Assembly: GCA_028683385.1 (NCBI GenBank)
Contig: JAQUIJ010000001.1
Location: 620,001 to 684,000, forward strand
Length of the DNA stretch: 64,000 bases
Origin: Prolixibacteraceae bacterium
Lineage (GTDB): Bacteria > Bacteroidota > Bacteroidia > Bacteroidales > Prolixibacteraceae
Direction of reading: 5' to 3'
Shown: piece by piece, positions 53,413-62,074 of the stretch
Layout of the letters: every line of letters begins with the position of its first letter
Numbering within the stretch: the stretch's first letter is position 1
Made by a program: the position numbers and the translations under genes
Notes under the pieces: generated by a model
Seen by the model: only the letters and a program-made list of their open reading frames with translations
Database searches by the model: none
Told to the model about the DNA's origin: nothing

Positions 53413-54720
53413 ATGTATTGGGAAAATGAACTTGAAACTCTGAAGCGGAACGATCTCGAAAAACTTCAGGTAAAAAGGCTGAAAAATACCATTCAGTCGG
53501 CCATGAATTCGCCGTATTACGGAAATCTGTACAAGCAAATGGGTTTGTCGTCTGATTCAGTAAAATCGGTTTCCGACATTCAAAAACTACCCTTTACCAC
53601 CAAACAAAACCTGCGCGAGAATTTCCCATACGGATTTTTAGGTTTACCAACGAAAGAATTGATTCGACTGCACAGTACCAGCGGAACCACCGGCAACCCG
53701 ACTGTAATTTTTCATAACCGCCACGACATTGATTCATGGGCAAACTTAATGGCACGTTCGCTTTATTGCGCCGGAGTGCGCGATACTGACGTTTTTCAAA
53801 ACATATGCGGATATGGGCTATTCACCGGAGGACTTGGGTTTCAATACGGAGTTGAACGACTTGGCTGCCTGAGTATCCCGGCCGGAGCGGGTAATAGTTC
53901 GCGCCAGATTAAATTGATGCAGGACTACGGAACAACTGCCATACATGCCATCCCGAGTTATTTGAACCGTTTGTATGAAGTTTTTCTGGAAGAGGGACTC
54001 GACCCACGAAAAGATACCAAACTGCATACCTTTGTGATTGGTGCCGAACCACATACCGAAGAACAACGCCAGCGTATTGAAGAAATGTATGGCGTAAAAG
54101 CATACAATTCTTTTGGCCTGACTGAAATGAATGGCCCGGGTGTTGCTTTCGAATGCACCTACCAAAATGGCTTGCACATTTGGGAAGATGCCTATTTGGT
54201 CGAAATTATTAATCCTGAAACGCTGGAACCTATTGTTGACGGCGAAATTGGCGAATTGGTTCTGACTACACTCGATCGTCAGGCCATGCCACTAATCCGA
54301 TACCGCACCCGCGATTTGACACGAATTTTGCCAGGAACATGTGCTTGTGGCCGAACCCACATTCGCCTCGACCGTATTACTGGACGAAGTGACGATATGT
54401 TTATCGTAAAAGGATGCAACATTTTCCCGATGCAGATTGAAGGCGTTCTGATGAAAATTCCGGAAGTAGGTGCCGATTATCTGATAACTTTAAAAACGAT
54501 TGACGGAAACGATGAAATGATCATCGAAGTAGAAGTGAAAAAAGATTGGTTCAATGGCGACATCTCCCGGCTGGACAAATTGACGAAACAGTTAACCGCT
54601 TTAATTCGCGACGAAGTTTTGGTTAAGCCAATCATCAAGCTCGTTGAGCCCAATTCGCTACCGAAGCCGGAAGGAAAAGCTGTTCGGGTCAAGGAACTCC
54701 GCGTAGCACTTAATTCATAA
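53413..54720 (+). CDS. paaK: phenylacetate-CoA ligase, copy 1
   Basis: A 435-residue member of the PaaK branch of adenylate-forming enzymes. The phosphate-binding loop is STSGTTGNPT at 88-97, and the family features [25 protein letters not shown] and CACGRTHIRLDRITGRSDDM are all present. It activates phenylacetate or a similar aryl acid with ATP and CoA. It is directly followed by a two-domain ACT protein, an arrangement repeated downstream. Confidence 0.93.
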   Translation: MYWENELETLKRNDLEKLQVKRLKNTIQSAMNSPYYGNLYKQMGLSSDSVKSVSDIQKLPFTTKQNLRENFPYGFLGLPTKELIRLHSTSGTTGNPTVIFHNRHDIDSWANLMARSLYCAGVRDTDVFQNICGYGLFTGGLGFQYGVERLGCLSIPAGAGNSSRQIKLMQDYGTTAIHAIPSYLNRLYEVFLEEGLDPRKDTKLHTFVIGAEPHTEEQRQRIEEMYGVKAYNSFGLTEMNGPGVAFECTYQNGLHIWEDAYLVEIINPETLEPIVDGEIGELVLTTLDRQAMPLIRYRTRDLTRILPGTCACGRTHIRLDRITGRSDDMFIVKGCNIFPMQIEGVLMKIPEVGADYLITLKTIDGNDEMIIEVEVKKDWFNGDISRLDKLTKQLTALIRDEVLVKPIIKLVEPNSLPKPEGKAVRVKELRVALNS

Positions 54721-54746
54721 CTCATCATATCTAATTCATAACTCCC

Positions 54747-55181
54747 ATGGCATATCAGGTCTCCATATTTCTGGAAAATAAAATCGGCCACCTTGAACGG
54801 GTTACTGCCGTATTAAAAGCTGCCAAAATCGACATCCGCACCATGAACCTGAACCATACCGCCAATGGTTGGGGAATCTTGAACCTTGTTGTTTCAAATC
54901 CTGAACTTGCGCATAGCCTGTTGCTTGAGAAAGGTCTGTCGGCGGCCTTGCGCGAAATTGTGGTTATCGAAATGATCGACCAACCCGGAGGATTGGATGA
55001 TCTGCTTAAAGAAATTGTGAACGCAGGTGTCAATTTCACCAATGCATACGGACGATCGGGCTATGAAAATAAAAATGCCTACTTTGTTATCGATCCTGAG
55101 GATGTGACTCAGGCGAAAAAAAAGCTGCTGGATGCCGGACTAAATATCATGTCCGATCAGTCCATTTATGGAACCAACTGA
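54747..55181 (+). CDS. tandem ACT-domain protein, copy 1
   Basis: The 144 residues hold two ACT domains (about 1-70 and 71-144): SIFLENKIGHLERVTAVLKAAKIDIRTMNL and IDQPGGLDDLLKEIVNAGVNFTNAYG. ACT pairs bind amino acids and control enzymes. It lies between two paaK genes, starting 26 bases after the first. Feedback by phenylalanine is a natural guess. Confidence 0.9.
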   Translation: MAYQVSIFLENKIGHLERVTAVLKAAKIDIRTMNLNHTANGWGILNLVVSNPELAHSLLLEKGLSAALREIVVIEMIDQPGGLDDLLKEIVNAGVNFTNAYGRSGYENKNAYFVIDPEDVTQAKKKLLDAGLNIMSDQSIYGTN

Positions 55182-55219
55182 TACATTATCATGTATCACA
55201 ACAATAAAAACTCAATACA

Positions 55220-56518
55220 ATGATCTGGAACGAAAAAATAGAATGTGCGAGCCGCGACGAAATGCGCGACATTCAATCGGAACGACTAAAAGAAACAGTC
55301 ACAAGAATTTACCACAATGTGCCCAGCTACAGGCAAAAAATGCAAGCAGTTGGCCTTGTTCCCGATGATATAAAATCGGTCGACGATCTGAGTAAACTGC
55401 CATTCACCCTCAAAACCGACTTACGCGACAACTATCCGTTTGGGTTATTTACCGTACCCATGAGCGAGATTGTGCGTATCCATGCGTCTTCAGGAACAAC
55501 CGGGAAACCAACTGTTGTTGGATACACCCGAAAAGATCTGAACAATTGGGCCGAAATGATAACCCGTGGACTTTGCATGGCAGGTGTCCATCGTGATGAT
55601 ATTGTTCAGGTAGCTTATGGCTACGGACTATTTACCGGCGGTCTTGGAATGCACTACGGTTGCGAAAATCTGGGCGCATCGGTTATCCCGATTTCAGGAG
55701 GAAATACCGACAAACAGCTTCAACTGATGCAAGATTTTGGCACCACGGTATTGGCTTGTACGCCATCGTATTCGCTCCATTTGGGTGAAGAATTGGCGGC
55801 AAAAGGTATTAAAAAGGAAGACCTGAAATTGCGTATCGGCATTTTTGGTGCCGAACCCTGGACCGAAAATATGCGCAAGGAAATTGAAGCAAGTCTTGGA
55901 ATCAAGGCCATCGATATATACGGGTTAAGTGAGATTATGGGCCCAGGCGTTTCGTGCGAGTGCGAACATCAGGCCGGAATGCACATCATGGAAGATCATT
56001 TTATTCCTGAAATTATTGATCCGATTACCTTACAACCATTACCTGCCGGTGAAGTTGGCGAACTGGTTTTTACCACCATCACCAAAGAAGGTATTCCGCT
56101 AATCCGTTACCGCACGCGCGATCTCACCCGCCTGAACTACGAAAAATGTGCCTGCGGACGTACCTTGGTGCGCATGGAAAAATGCAAAGGCCGCAGCGAC
56201 GACATGCTGATTATCCGCGGTGTAAATGTATTCCCATCGCAAATTGAAAGCGTGTTACTGGAAATGAGCGAAACGGCTCCGCATTATTTGCTTATTGTTG
56301 AACGTGAAGGTAACTTAGACACGCTGAAACTGATGGTTGAAGTTCAGGAACAGTTCTTCTCCGACGAAATCAGGCAATTGGAAGCTTTGCGCAAAAAAAT
56401 TAAGAACAAACTCCAAAGCACACTTGGAATCTCGGTAGATGTAAAACTGGTCGAGCCGAAAACTATTGAACGCACCGCTGGAAAAGCAAAACGTGTAATT
56501 GACAACCGTAACTTGTAG
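55220..56518 (+). CDS. paaK: phenylacetate-CoA ligase, copy 2
   Basis: A second PaaK of 432 residues with the loop [10 protein letters not shown] at 89-98, [39 protein letters not shown] and [13 protein letters not shown]. It is clearly a paralogue of the first ligase but differs at many positions, so it may prefer another aryl acid such as 4-hydroxyphenylacetate or indoleacetate. The gene begins 38 bases after the first ACT gene. Confidence 0.93.
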   Translation: MIWNEKIECASRDEMRDIQSERLKETVTRIYHNVPSYRQKMQAVGLVPDDIKSVDDLSKLPFTLKTDLRDNYPFGLFTVPMSEIVRIHASSGTTGKPTVVGYTRKDLNNWAEMITRGLCMAGVHRDDIVQVAYGYGLFTGGLGMHYGCENLGASVIPISGGNTDKQLQLMQDFGTTVLACTPSYSLHLGEELAAKGIKKEDLKLRIGIFGAEPWTENMRKEIEASLGIKAIDIYGLSEIMGPGVSCECEHQAGMHIMEDHFIPEIIDPITLQPLPAGEVGELVFTTITKEGIPLIRYRTRDLTRLNYEKCACGRTLVRMEKCKGRSDDMLIIRGVNVFPSQIESVLLEMSETAPHYLLIVEREGNLDTLKLMVEVQEQFFSDEIRQLEALRKKIKNKLQSTLGISVDVKLVEPKTIERTAGKAKRVIDNRNL

Positions 56519-56530
56519 GAGGACCTAATC

Positions 56531-56959
56531 ATGATTATCAAACAACTATCTGTATTTCTCGAAAATAAAACAGGAAGACTGAATGAAGTAACTCAACTTC
56601 TTGGCAATGCCGGTATCAACATGTCGGCAATGAGCCTGGCCGACACTTCCGAATTCGGAATTTTGCGCATGATCGCATCTGAACCTGAAAAAGCACTTTC
56701 AATCCTGAAAGAGTCCGAATTTTCAGTCAGGCTGACCGATGTGGTTTGCCTGAACAGCCCGAATGAGCCAGGTGCACTTGCCAGAGCATTGAACATTCTT
56801 TCCGGAGAAGGTGTATTTATTGAATATTTATATGCTTATTCGATGGATAATAAGACAGCCAATATTGTGCTGAAGCCCGATAACATTCAGAAATGTATTG
56901 AAGTCCTTCAGGCTCACAAACTGGAATTGGTGAGTGCAAGTGATATGTACAAAATATAA
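56531..56959 (+). CDS. tandem ACT-domain protein, copy 2
   Basis: A 142-residue two-domain ACT protein (SVFLENKTGRLNEVTQLLGNAGINMSAMSL; NSPNEPGALARALNILSGEGVFIEYLYAY). An AGGAGG sequence lies nine bases before the ATG, one of few such sites here. It is related to, but not identical with, the first ACT protein, so each paaK has its own ACT partner. Confidence 0.9.
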   Translation: MIIKQLSVFLENKTGRLNEVTQLLGNAGINMSAMSLADTSEFGILRMIASEPEKALSILKESEFSVRLTDVVCLNSPNEPGALARALNILSGEGVFIEYLYAYSMDNKTANIVLKPDNIQKCIEVLQAHKLELVSASDMYKI

Positions 56960-57000
56960 ATTCCTTCCCGGTTACGAAACAGTCCTGTCGGTTCGTTTGT

Positions 57001-57008
57001 TATCTTTG
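57001..57008 (+). promoter_or_regulatory. -7 promoter element upstream of pheA
   Basis: TATCTTTG fits TAnnTTTG perfectly. The -33 position has TTA rather than TTG. A hairpin lies between it and the gene. Confidence 0.5.
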
Positions 57009-57050
57009 CTGATGGTTTTCCGGAAGGATGTAAGGATTTTTACCTAAATT

Positions 57051-57070
57051 GTCCCGGCTTTTACCGGGAC
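57051..57070 (+). terminator. GC hairpin followed by T-rich DNA before pheA
   Basis: GTCCCGG (57051-57057) and CCGGGAC (57064-57070) form a 7-base stem followed by TTTTACT. It may end the porin-paaK operon or, lying downstream of the putative promoter at 57001, act as a leader attenuator of pheA. Confidence 0.5.
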
Positions 57071-57089
57071 TTTTACTAATATATAGAAG

Positions 57090-57926
57090 ATGAAGAAAAT
57101 AGCTATCCAGGGAATTGCAGGTTCTTTCCACGAAGATGCAGCAAGAAGATATTTTGAGGATGAAATTGAAGTGGTCGAATGCAAATCCTTTACCAGCGTT
57201 TGCAATTTAATTGATACCGATCAGGTTAATATTGCCGTAATGGCCATCGAAAACTCGATCGCCGGCAGCTTATTGCAAAATTACGCCCTGATTCGCGACT
57301 ATCATCTGAAAATTATCGGTGAGATTTATATCCACATCCAAATGCACCTGATGGCCAATCCGGGTGTAGCGAAAGAAGACATCAAAACCATTTATTCGCA
57401 CCCAATCGCGATTAAACAGTGTGCCGAATACCTCGAAAGTCAATTTCCAAATGTTCACATCATCGAAAATCAGGACACTGCAGCTTCAGGCAAACTAGTT
57501 CACGACCAAAAGCTAACGGATGCCGCCGCAATTGGAAATCAACGCACTGCAGAGCTTTACGAACTGGATATACTTGATTCGGGCCTCGAAACAAACAGGC
57601 AAAATTATACCCGGTTCCTGATTTTATCGAAACATGCCAGGCACAACGACTTGGCCAATAAGGCCTCTGTATGCTTCGAAGTAGGTCACTATTACGGTGC
57701 ATTGGCCAATGTCTTGAATACTTTTGCCGAGAATAAAATTAACCTGACGAAAATACAATCGGTTCCAATCATTGGGAAACCAAACGAGTACACTTTCCAC
57801 ATTGACGTGGAATGGGATTCATTAGAAAATTACGAAAAAGCTCTCCATGCCATCTTGAAAAATGTATCGAGCTTATCAGTTTTAGGAGAATATGAGCGAG
57901 GAGAATTAGCTATTCACAATCAGTAA
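57090..57926 (+). CDS. pheA: prephenate dehydratase with C-terminal ACT domain
   Basis: The monofunctional enzyme (278 residues) turns prephenate into phenylpyruvate. Residues 1-180 are the catalytic domain, with IQGIAGSFHEDAA, ENSIAGSLLQNY and the NYTRFLIL motif whose TRF (174-176) is essential. Residues 190-275 are an ACT domain; the usual ESRP becomes QSVP here, so feedback by phenylalanine may be altered. There is no chorismate mutase domain. Flavodoxin and an aminotransferase follow. Confidence 0.94.
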   Translation: MKKIAIQGIAGSFHEDAARRYFEDEIEVVECKSFTSVCNLIDTDQVNIAVMAIENSIAGSLLQNYALIRDYHLKIIGEIYIHIQMHLMANPGVAKEDIKTIYSHPIAIKQCAEYLESQFPNVHIIENQDTAASGKLVHDQKLTDAAAIGNQRTAELYELDILDSGLETNRQNYTRFLILSKHARHNDLANKASVCFEVGHYYGALANVLNTFAENKINLTKIQSVPIIGKPNEYTFHIDVEWDSLENYEKALHAILKNVSSLSVLGEYERGELAIHNQ

Positions 57927-57937
57927 AATAAAATATT

Positions 57938-58462
57938 ATGAGCAAAATTGGATTATTTTTTGGTCCTGAAAAAGGTTCAGTTCACCGTGTTGCCGAAAAA
58001 GTAAAAGCAGCTTTGGGCGAACAGAATGTAGAAATGATATCGGTAAATGATGCTGTATTTTCTGATCTGGAAAAGTTCGATCGCATCATTTTTGGAATTT
58101 CTACCGTTGGAAAAGAAACCTGGGATTCAAACTATTCAAATACCGATTGGAGTAAATTCTTCCCCAACATCAGCAAAGTAGATTTCTCGGGCAAAACAGT
58201 TGCAATCTTCGGATTGGGCGACCACATTACTTATGCAAGCTATTTCGTCAATGCGATGGGCATGTTGGCCAAAGATCTTCAGAAAAACGGTGCAACCATT
58301 GTTGGCAAGGTCGATCCTTCAGGCTATGAATTTGATGAGTCGGAGGCTATTTTCGATGGTATGTTTATTGGGCTTCCGATTGATGAAGATTTTGAACCGG
58401 AACTAACCGACGAACGTGTTGCAAACTGGATTTCCGGCATAAAACCAGCGTTCGGGCTATAA
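57938..58462 (+). CDS. flavodoxin
   Basis: A 174-residue flavodoxin of the long-chain type, 11 bases after pheA. The aromatic loop (STVGKETWDSNYSNTDW) and the later GLGDHITYASYFVNAMG are clear FMN-binding segments. The phosphate-binding P-loop reads GPEKGSVHRVA rather than the usual G-x-x-T-G-N-T, a marked change. As a low-potential carrier it could feed or drain the ferredoxin-linked oxidoreductase encoded 2 kb downstream. Confidence 0.92.
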   Translation: MSKIGLFFGPEKGSVHRVAEKVKAALGEQNVEMISVNDAVFSDLEKFDRIIFGISTVGKETWDSNYSNTDWSKFFPNISKVDFSGKTVAIFGLGDHITYASYFVNAMGMLAKDLQKNGATIVGKVDPSGYEFDESEAIFDGMFIGLPIDEDFEPELTDERVANWISGIKPAFGL

Positions 58463-58667
58463 AAACCCGAAACATGATAAAATACAGGTTCACCTTTTAA
58501 CCTGATTTTCTGTCAAATCAAAACCTGAAGCTATTGCCAGCTTTCAATTTAAAATCCGGAGGCTCTTGGTTTTTCCGAATTGAGAAAGCTGTTTTGCAAT
58601 ACCTTGGGTACATTTGATTTATAGCAAATACTTTGCTTATTTTTACTCAACATTTTCAGCATTTTAG

Positions 58668-59981
58668 ATGAATAATACACCTGTACAACAAGAAATCGTA
58701 AAAAAATACATCGATCAGCTTCAGATTAAAGATCTTGGTAAAGCTTCGATTCGTGAAATTGTAGCGTTAATCAATTTCATTGAAGAAGAAAGCAAAACAA
58801 AGTTTATCCGCATGGAAATGGGCGTTCCCGGACTGCCGCCTGCAAAGGTTGGTGTTGCAGCCGAAATTAAAGCACTCGAATCGGGAGTTGCTTCCATTTA
58901 TCCGATGATGGATGGCATTAAACCGCTCAAGTACGAAGCTTCCCGTTTCATCAAACTATTTATGGATGTTGATGTTGAGCCCGCAAGTTGTATTCCAACC
59001 TGCGGATCGATGCAGGGAACTTTTGCCGCTCTTTTGGTTGCCGGAAATGTTGACCAGAAAAAAGATACCACCTTATTTATCGACCCGGGCTTCCCTGTGC
59101 AAAAACAACAAATGACTGTGATGGGTCATAAATATGAATCGTTCGATGTGTTCGACTTCCGTGGCGAAAAACTTCGTGCGAAACTCGAATCCTATTTATC
59201 TCAGGGAAATATTAATTCAATCGTCTATTCGAACCCAAACAATCCAAGCTGGATTTGTATGACGGAAGAAGAACTTCAGATTATTGGCGAACTTGCTACC
59301 AAATACGATGTAATTGTGATGGAAGATCTGGCCTACTTCGGAATGGATTTCAGAAAAGATTTGTATTCTCCCGGAAAACCACCTTATCAACCAAGTGTAG
59401 CCAAATACACCGATCATTACGTGCTGTTCATTTCAGCTTCAAAAATATTTTCATATGCCGGTCAGCGAGGCGCCATCATGGCTATTTCGAATGCGCTGTG
59501 GAATCGTCAGTATGAAAACCTCCAGATTCGTTTTGGAAGCAAACCGTTCGGGTTCACCATTGTGATGCAGGTTTTGTATGCTCTTTCTTCCGGAATTACG
59601 CATTCAACCCAACATGCTTTGGCAGCTATGCTTAAGGCAGCCAGTGATGGTGAATTCAATTTCGTTGAAGACGTAAAAGAATATGGCCGAAAAGCCAAAA
59701 TCATGAAAGATTTGTTTGTGAGCAACGGGTTTCAGGTTGTTTACGAAAAAGATGGGGACGAACCGATTGCCGATGGATTCTATTTCACCATTGGCTATCC
59801 GGGGATGACCGGAGGTAAACTTCTGGAAAATCTGCTGTATTATGGAATCAGTGCGATTACGCTAAAAAATACAGGCAGCGAAAAAGAAGGACTGCGTGCA
59901 TGTGTATCGCATGTTAAACGCGATCAATTTGACGATTTGGAAAAACGACTGAGACTTTTCAACGAAAACTTTGGACATTAA
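58668..59981 (+). CDS. class I/II PLP-dependent aminotransferase
   Basis: The 437-residue enzyme has the PLP lysine at K259 in ISASKIFSYAGQRG, the SNPNNPSW loop and DLAYFGMDF before it. In Bacteroidota this type sits beside pheA and is thought to transaminate phenylpyruvate and related 2-oxo acids to aromatic amino acids. Its gene follows a 205-base gap containing weak hairpins, and the next gene starts one base after its stop. Confidence 0.9.
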   Translation: MNNTPVQQEIVKKYIDQLQIKDLGKASIREIVALINFIEEESKTKFIRMEMGVPGLPPAKVGVAAEIKALESGVASIYPMMDGIKPLKYEASRFIKLFMDVDVEPASCIPTCGSMQGTFAALLVAGNVDQKKDTTLFIDPGFPVQKQQMTVMGHKYESFDVFDFRGEKLRAKLESYLSQGNINSIVYSNPNNPSWICMTEEELQIIGELATKYDVIVMEDLAYFGMDFRKDLYSPGKPPYQPSVAKYTDHYVLFISASKIFSYAGQRGAIMAISNALWNRQYENLQIRFGSKPFGFTIVMQVLYALSSGITHSTQHALAAMLKAASDGEFNFVEDVKEYGRKAKIMKDLFVSNGFQVVYEKDGDEPIADGFYFTIGYPGMTGGKLLENLLYYGISAITLKNTGSEKEGLRACVSHVKRDQFDDLEKRLRLFNENFGH

Positions 59982-59982
59982 A

Positions 59983-60552
59983 ATGACTTCCATCGACTAT
60001 CTCCTTCCTGAATATAGAAGAACCTTGGTTCAGTTAAAAAAATTCTTCGCCACGAAGAGTCCTGAAAAACTGAAAAAAGGTGAGCATTTTCTGGATTATG
60101 GCGACCAGTCACAAAAATTAGGAATCGTTTTAGACGGAATATTATATTCCACCTACTTATCAGAAACAGGGCAGGAATGGATTTCCAACTTTTTTTATCC
60201 GCCCAACCATGCCATCATTACCAGCCACGAGAGTTTTATGCTCGAAAGCAAATCGACTGAATCAATCAGGGCTTACGAAGATTCGACCATTATTTACATT
60301 ACAAAAACGGAGTACGACGATTTAACAAAGCAAAATCCGCAATTGGAACATATGGTCAGGGTTTTGGCCGAAGCAAGTTATGTCCAAGCGCTCAAAAGAG
60401 TCTATGATTTTCAGTCGTTAACCGCGGCTCAACGTGTCAAGAAGTTTGTAGCAGAAAATAATACACTTGTACAAAAAGTACAAAGACAACACATTGCATC
60501 ATATTTGGGAATTCATCGGAATATATTCACCAGAGTGTTGCATAAAATCTGA
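59983..60552 (+). CDS. CRP/FNR-family transcriptional regulator
   Basis: From the ATG at 59983 (the TTG at 59971 lies within the aminotransferase gene) the protein has 189 residues: a cyclic-nucleotide-binding-like beta-roll with GEHFLDYGDQSQKLGIVLDGILYS, a dimer helix and a C-terminal helix-turn-helix (QHIASYLGIHRNIFTRVL). No FNR-type cysteines are seen. A palindrome 5 bases after its stop is a candidate binding site for it in front of the oxidoreductase operon. Confidence 0.9.
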   Translation: MTSIDYLLPEYRRTLVQLKKFFATKSPEKLKKGEHFLDYGDQSQKLGIVLDGILYSTYLSETGQEWISNFFYPPNHAIITSHESFMLESKSTESIRAYEDSTIIYITKTEYDDLTKQNPQLEHMVRVLAEASYVQALKRVYDFQSLTAAQRVKKFVAENNTLVQKVQRQHIASYLGIHRNIFTRVLHKI

Positions 60553-60556
60553 TTTC

Positions 60557-60570
60557 GCAACATTTGTTGC
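60557..60570. promoter_or_regulatory. palindrome upstream of the oxidoreductase operon
   Basis: GCAACATTTGTTGC has two 6-base arms around two bases. It lies 23 bases upstream of the -7 element at 60593 and overlaps the TTG position, as expected for a regulator site. Confidence 0.45.
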
Positions 60571-60592
60571 GTAGTCAAAAAATAAGATCATC

Positions 60593-60600
60593 TAGTTTTG
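60593..60600 (+). promoter_or_regulatory. -7 promoter element of the oxidoreductase operon
   Basis: TAGTTTTG fits TAnnTTTG, with TTG 23 bases upstream and a leader of about 53 bases. Confidence 0.5.
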
Positions 60601-60659
60601 TAATAACAAGCTCAGTTCGAAGGATTACAATAATCTTTTAAAAATATAAAAATCTAATT

Positions 60660-60884
60660 ATGGCAAAAGTTATTGGAGCGGTAGTGGTTGACAACGAAGA
60701 GTGCAAAGGATGTGGTCTTTGCGTCGTTGCGTGTCCTCAGGACGTCCTGAGTCAAAACAAGCAGGTTAACAGCCGTGGATATCATTATTCGTTTATGAAA
60801 AACCCTGAAGCCTGCATCGGTTGTTCAAATTGTGCCACCGTTTGTCCCGACACTTGCATTACGGTTTACCGGGTAAAGTTATAA
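60660..60884 (+). CDS. 2[4Fe-4S] ferredoxin-type delta subunit of 2-oxoacid:ferredoxin oxidoreductase
   Basis: The 74-residue protein has two complete cluster motifs: C15, C18, C21, C25 and C52, C55, C58, C62. It wires electrons from the thiamine site to soluble ferredoxin or flavodoxin. A separate delta subunit is typical of VorB-type enzymes. The next gene follows after a gap with a hairpin repeat. Confidence 0.94.
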   Translation: MAKVIGAVVVDNEECKGCGLCVVACPQDVLSQNKQVNSRGYHYSFMKNPEACIGCSNCATVCPDTCITVYRVKL

Positions 60885-60893
60885 GAAGTTTGA

Positions 60894-60943
60894 AGTGCCT
60901 AAAGTTCGAAGTTTAACTCTATACACTCCGAACTATAGGCACT
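60894..60943. repeat. imperfect hairpin repeat inside the oxidoreductase operon
   Basis: Arms 60894-60912 and 60925-60943 match at 16 of 19 positions (AGTGCCTAAAGTTCGAAGT on the left). The same AGTTCGAAGTGCC-type sequence occurs at 43286-43317. It separates the delta and alpha subunit genes. Confidence 0.6.
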
Positions 60944-60985
60944 CTAGTCACTTGTTAAAATAAGCAACAAACAAATTCAAAGAAT

Positions 60986-62071
60986 ATGGGTGAATTAAGA
61001 TTAATGAAGGGAAATGAAGTCATTGCCGAAGCAGCTATTCGTTGCGGTTGTGACGGTTATTTCGGATACCCCATAACTCCCCAATCGGAAGTAATGGAAA
61101 CCCTGATGGATCGCGAACCCTGGAACGAAACCGGAATGGTTGTTCTTCAGGCCGAAAGTGAGATTGCCTCCATCCACATGGTTCACGGAGCAGCCGGCTC
61201 CGGAAAAAAAGTAATGACATCTTCTTCAAGCCCTGGAATTAGCTTAATGGCTGAAGGAATATCATACCTCGCGGGAGCCGAATTACCCTGCCTGATTGTA
61301 AATGTTCAGCGTGGAGGTCCAGGCCTGGGAACTATCCAGCCATCGCAGGCCGACTATTGGCAATCGACCAAAGGCGGCGGACACGGCGATTACCGCCTGA
61401 TTGTACTCGCGCCATCTTCGGTTCAGGAAATGAACGACTTCGTTGAATTGGGCTTTAAACTGGCTTTCAAATACCGAAATCCGGCCATGATCCTCACTGA
61501 TGGTGTAATTGGTCAGATGATGGAAAAAGTGGTTCTGGCTGATTATATTCCAAGATTGACCGACGAAGAAATCAATGAAAAATATGGTTCATGGGTAACC
61601 AACGGACGCAAGCATAACCGGCAACGTAACATCATTACTTCTCTTGAAATGGATTCAGTAAGAATGGAGAACAACAACCTCCGCTTGCAGGAAAAATATG
61701 CCAGAATGGAAGAAGAAGATGTGCTTTTTGAAGAAATACAGTGTGAAGATGCAGAATACTTATTGGTAGCTTTTGGTTCTTCGTCGCGTATTTGCCAGAA
61801 AGCTGTAGATCAGGCACGTGAGAAAGGTATTAAAGTTGGCCTTCTTCGCCCGATTAGCTTATTCCCATTTCCAAAGAAACCAATTGCAGTGCTTGCCAAA
61901 CAAGTAAAAGGCATGTTGGTTGTGGAAATGAATGCCGGACAAATGATTGAAGATGTTCAGCTTGCCGCTGGATGTTCTATTCCGGTAAAACATTTTGGTC
62001 GTATGGGCGGTATCATTCCAAGCCCGGGAGAAGTGGTTGAGGCCCTTGAACAAAAACTGATAGGAGGATAA
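60986..62071 (+). CDS. vorB: 2-oxoacid:ferredoxin oxidoreductase alpha subunit (VorB-like)
   Basis: The 361-residue protein opens with LMKGNEVIAEAAIRCGCDGYFGYPITPQSE, the conserved pyrimidine-binding domain of the alpha subunit, and continues with GAAGSGKKVMTSSSSPGISLM and NVQRGGPGLGTIQPSQAD. The C-terminal third is the transketolase-like domain II. Length and subunit order match the enzymes usually called VorB (branched-chain 2-oxo acids); aryl pyruvates are possible in view of the neighbours. Confidence 0.92.
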   Translation: MGELRLMKGNEVIAEAAIRCGCDGYFGYPITPQSEVMETLMDREPWNETGMVVLQAESEIASIHMVHGAAGSGKKVMTSSSSPGISLMAEGISYLAGAELPCLIVNVQRGGPGLGTIQPSQADYWQSTKGGGHGDYRLIVLAPSSVQEMNDFVELGFKLAFKYRNPAMILTDGVIGQMMEKVVLADYIPRLTDEEINEKYGSWVTNGRKHNRQRNIITSLEMDSVRMENNNLRLQEKYARMEEEDVLFEEIQCEDAEYLLVAFGSSSRICQKAVDQAREKGIKVGLLRPISLFPFPKKPIAVLAKQVKGMLVVEMNAGQMIEDVQLAAGCSIPVKHFGRMGGIIPSPGEVVEALEQKLIGG

Positions 62072-62074
62072 TTT

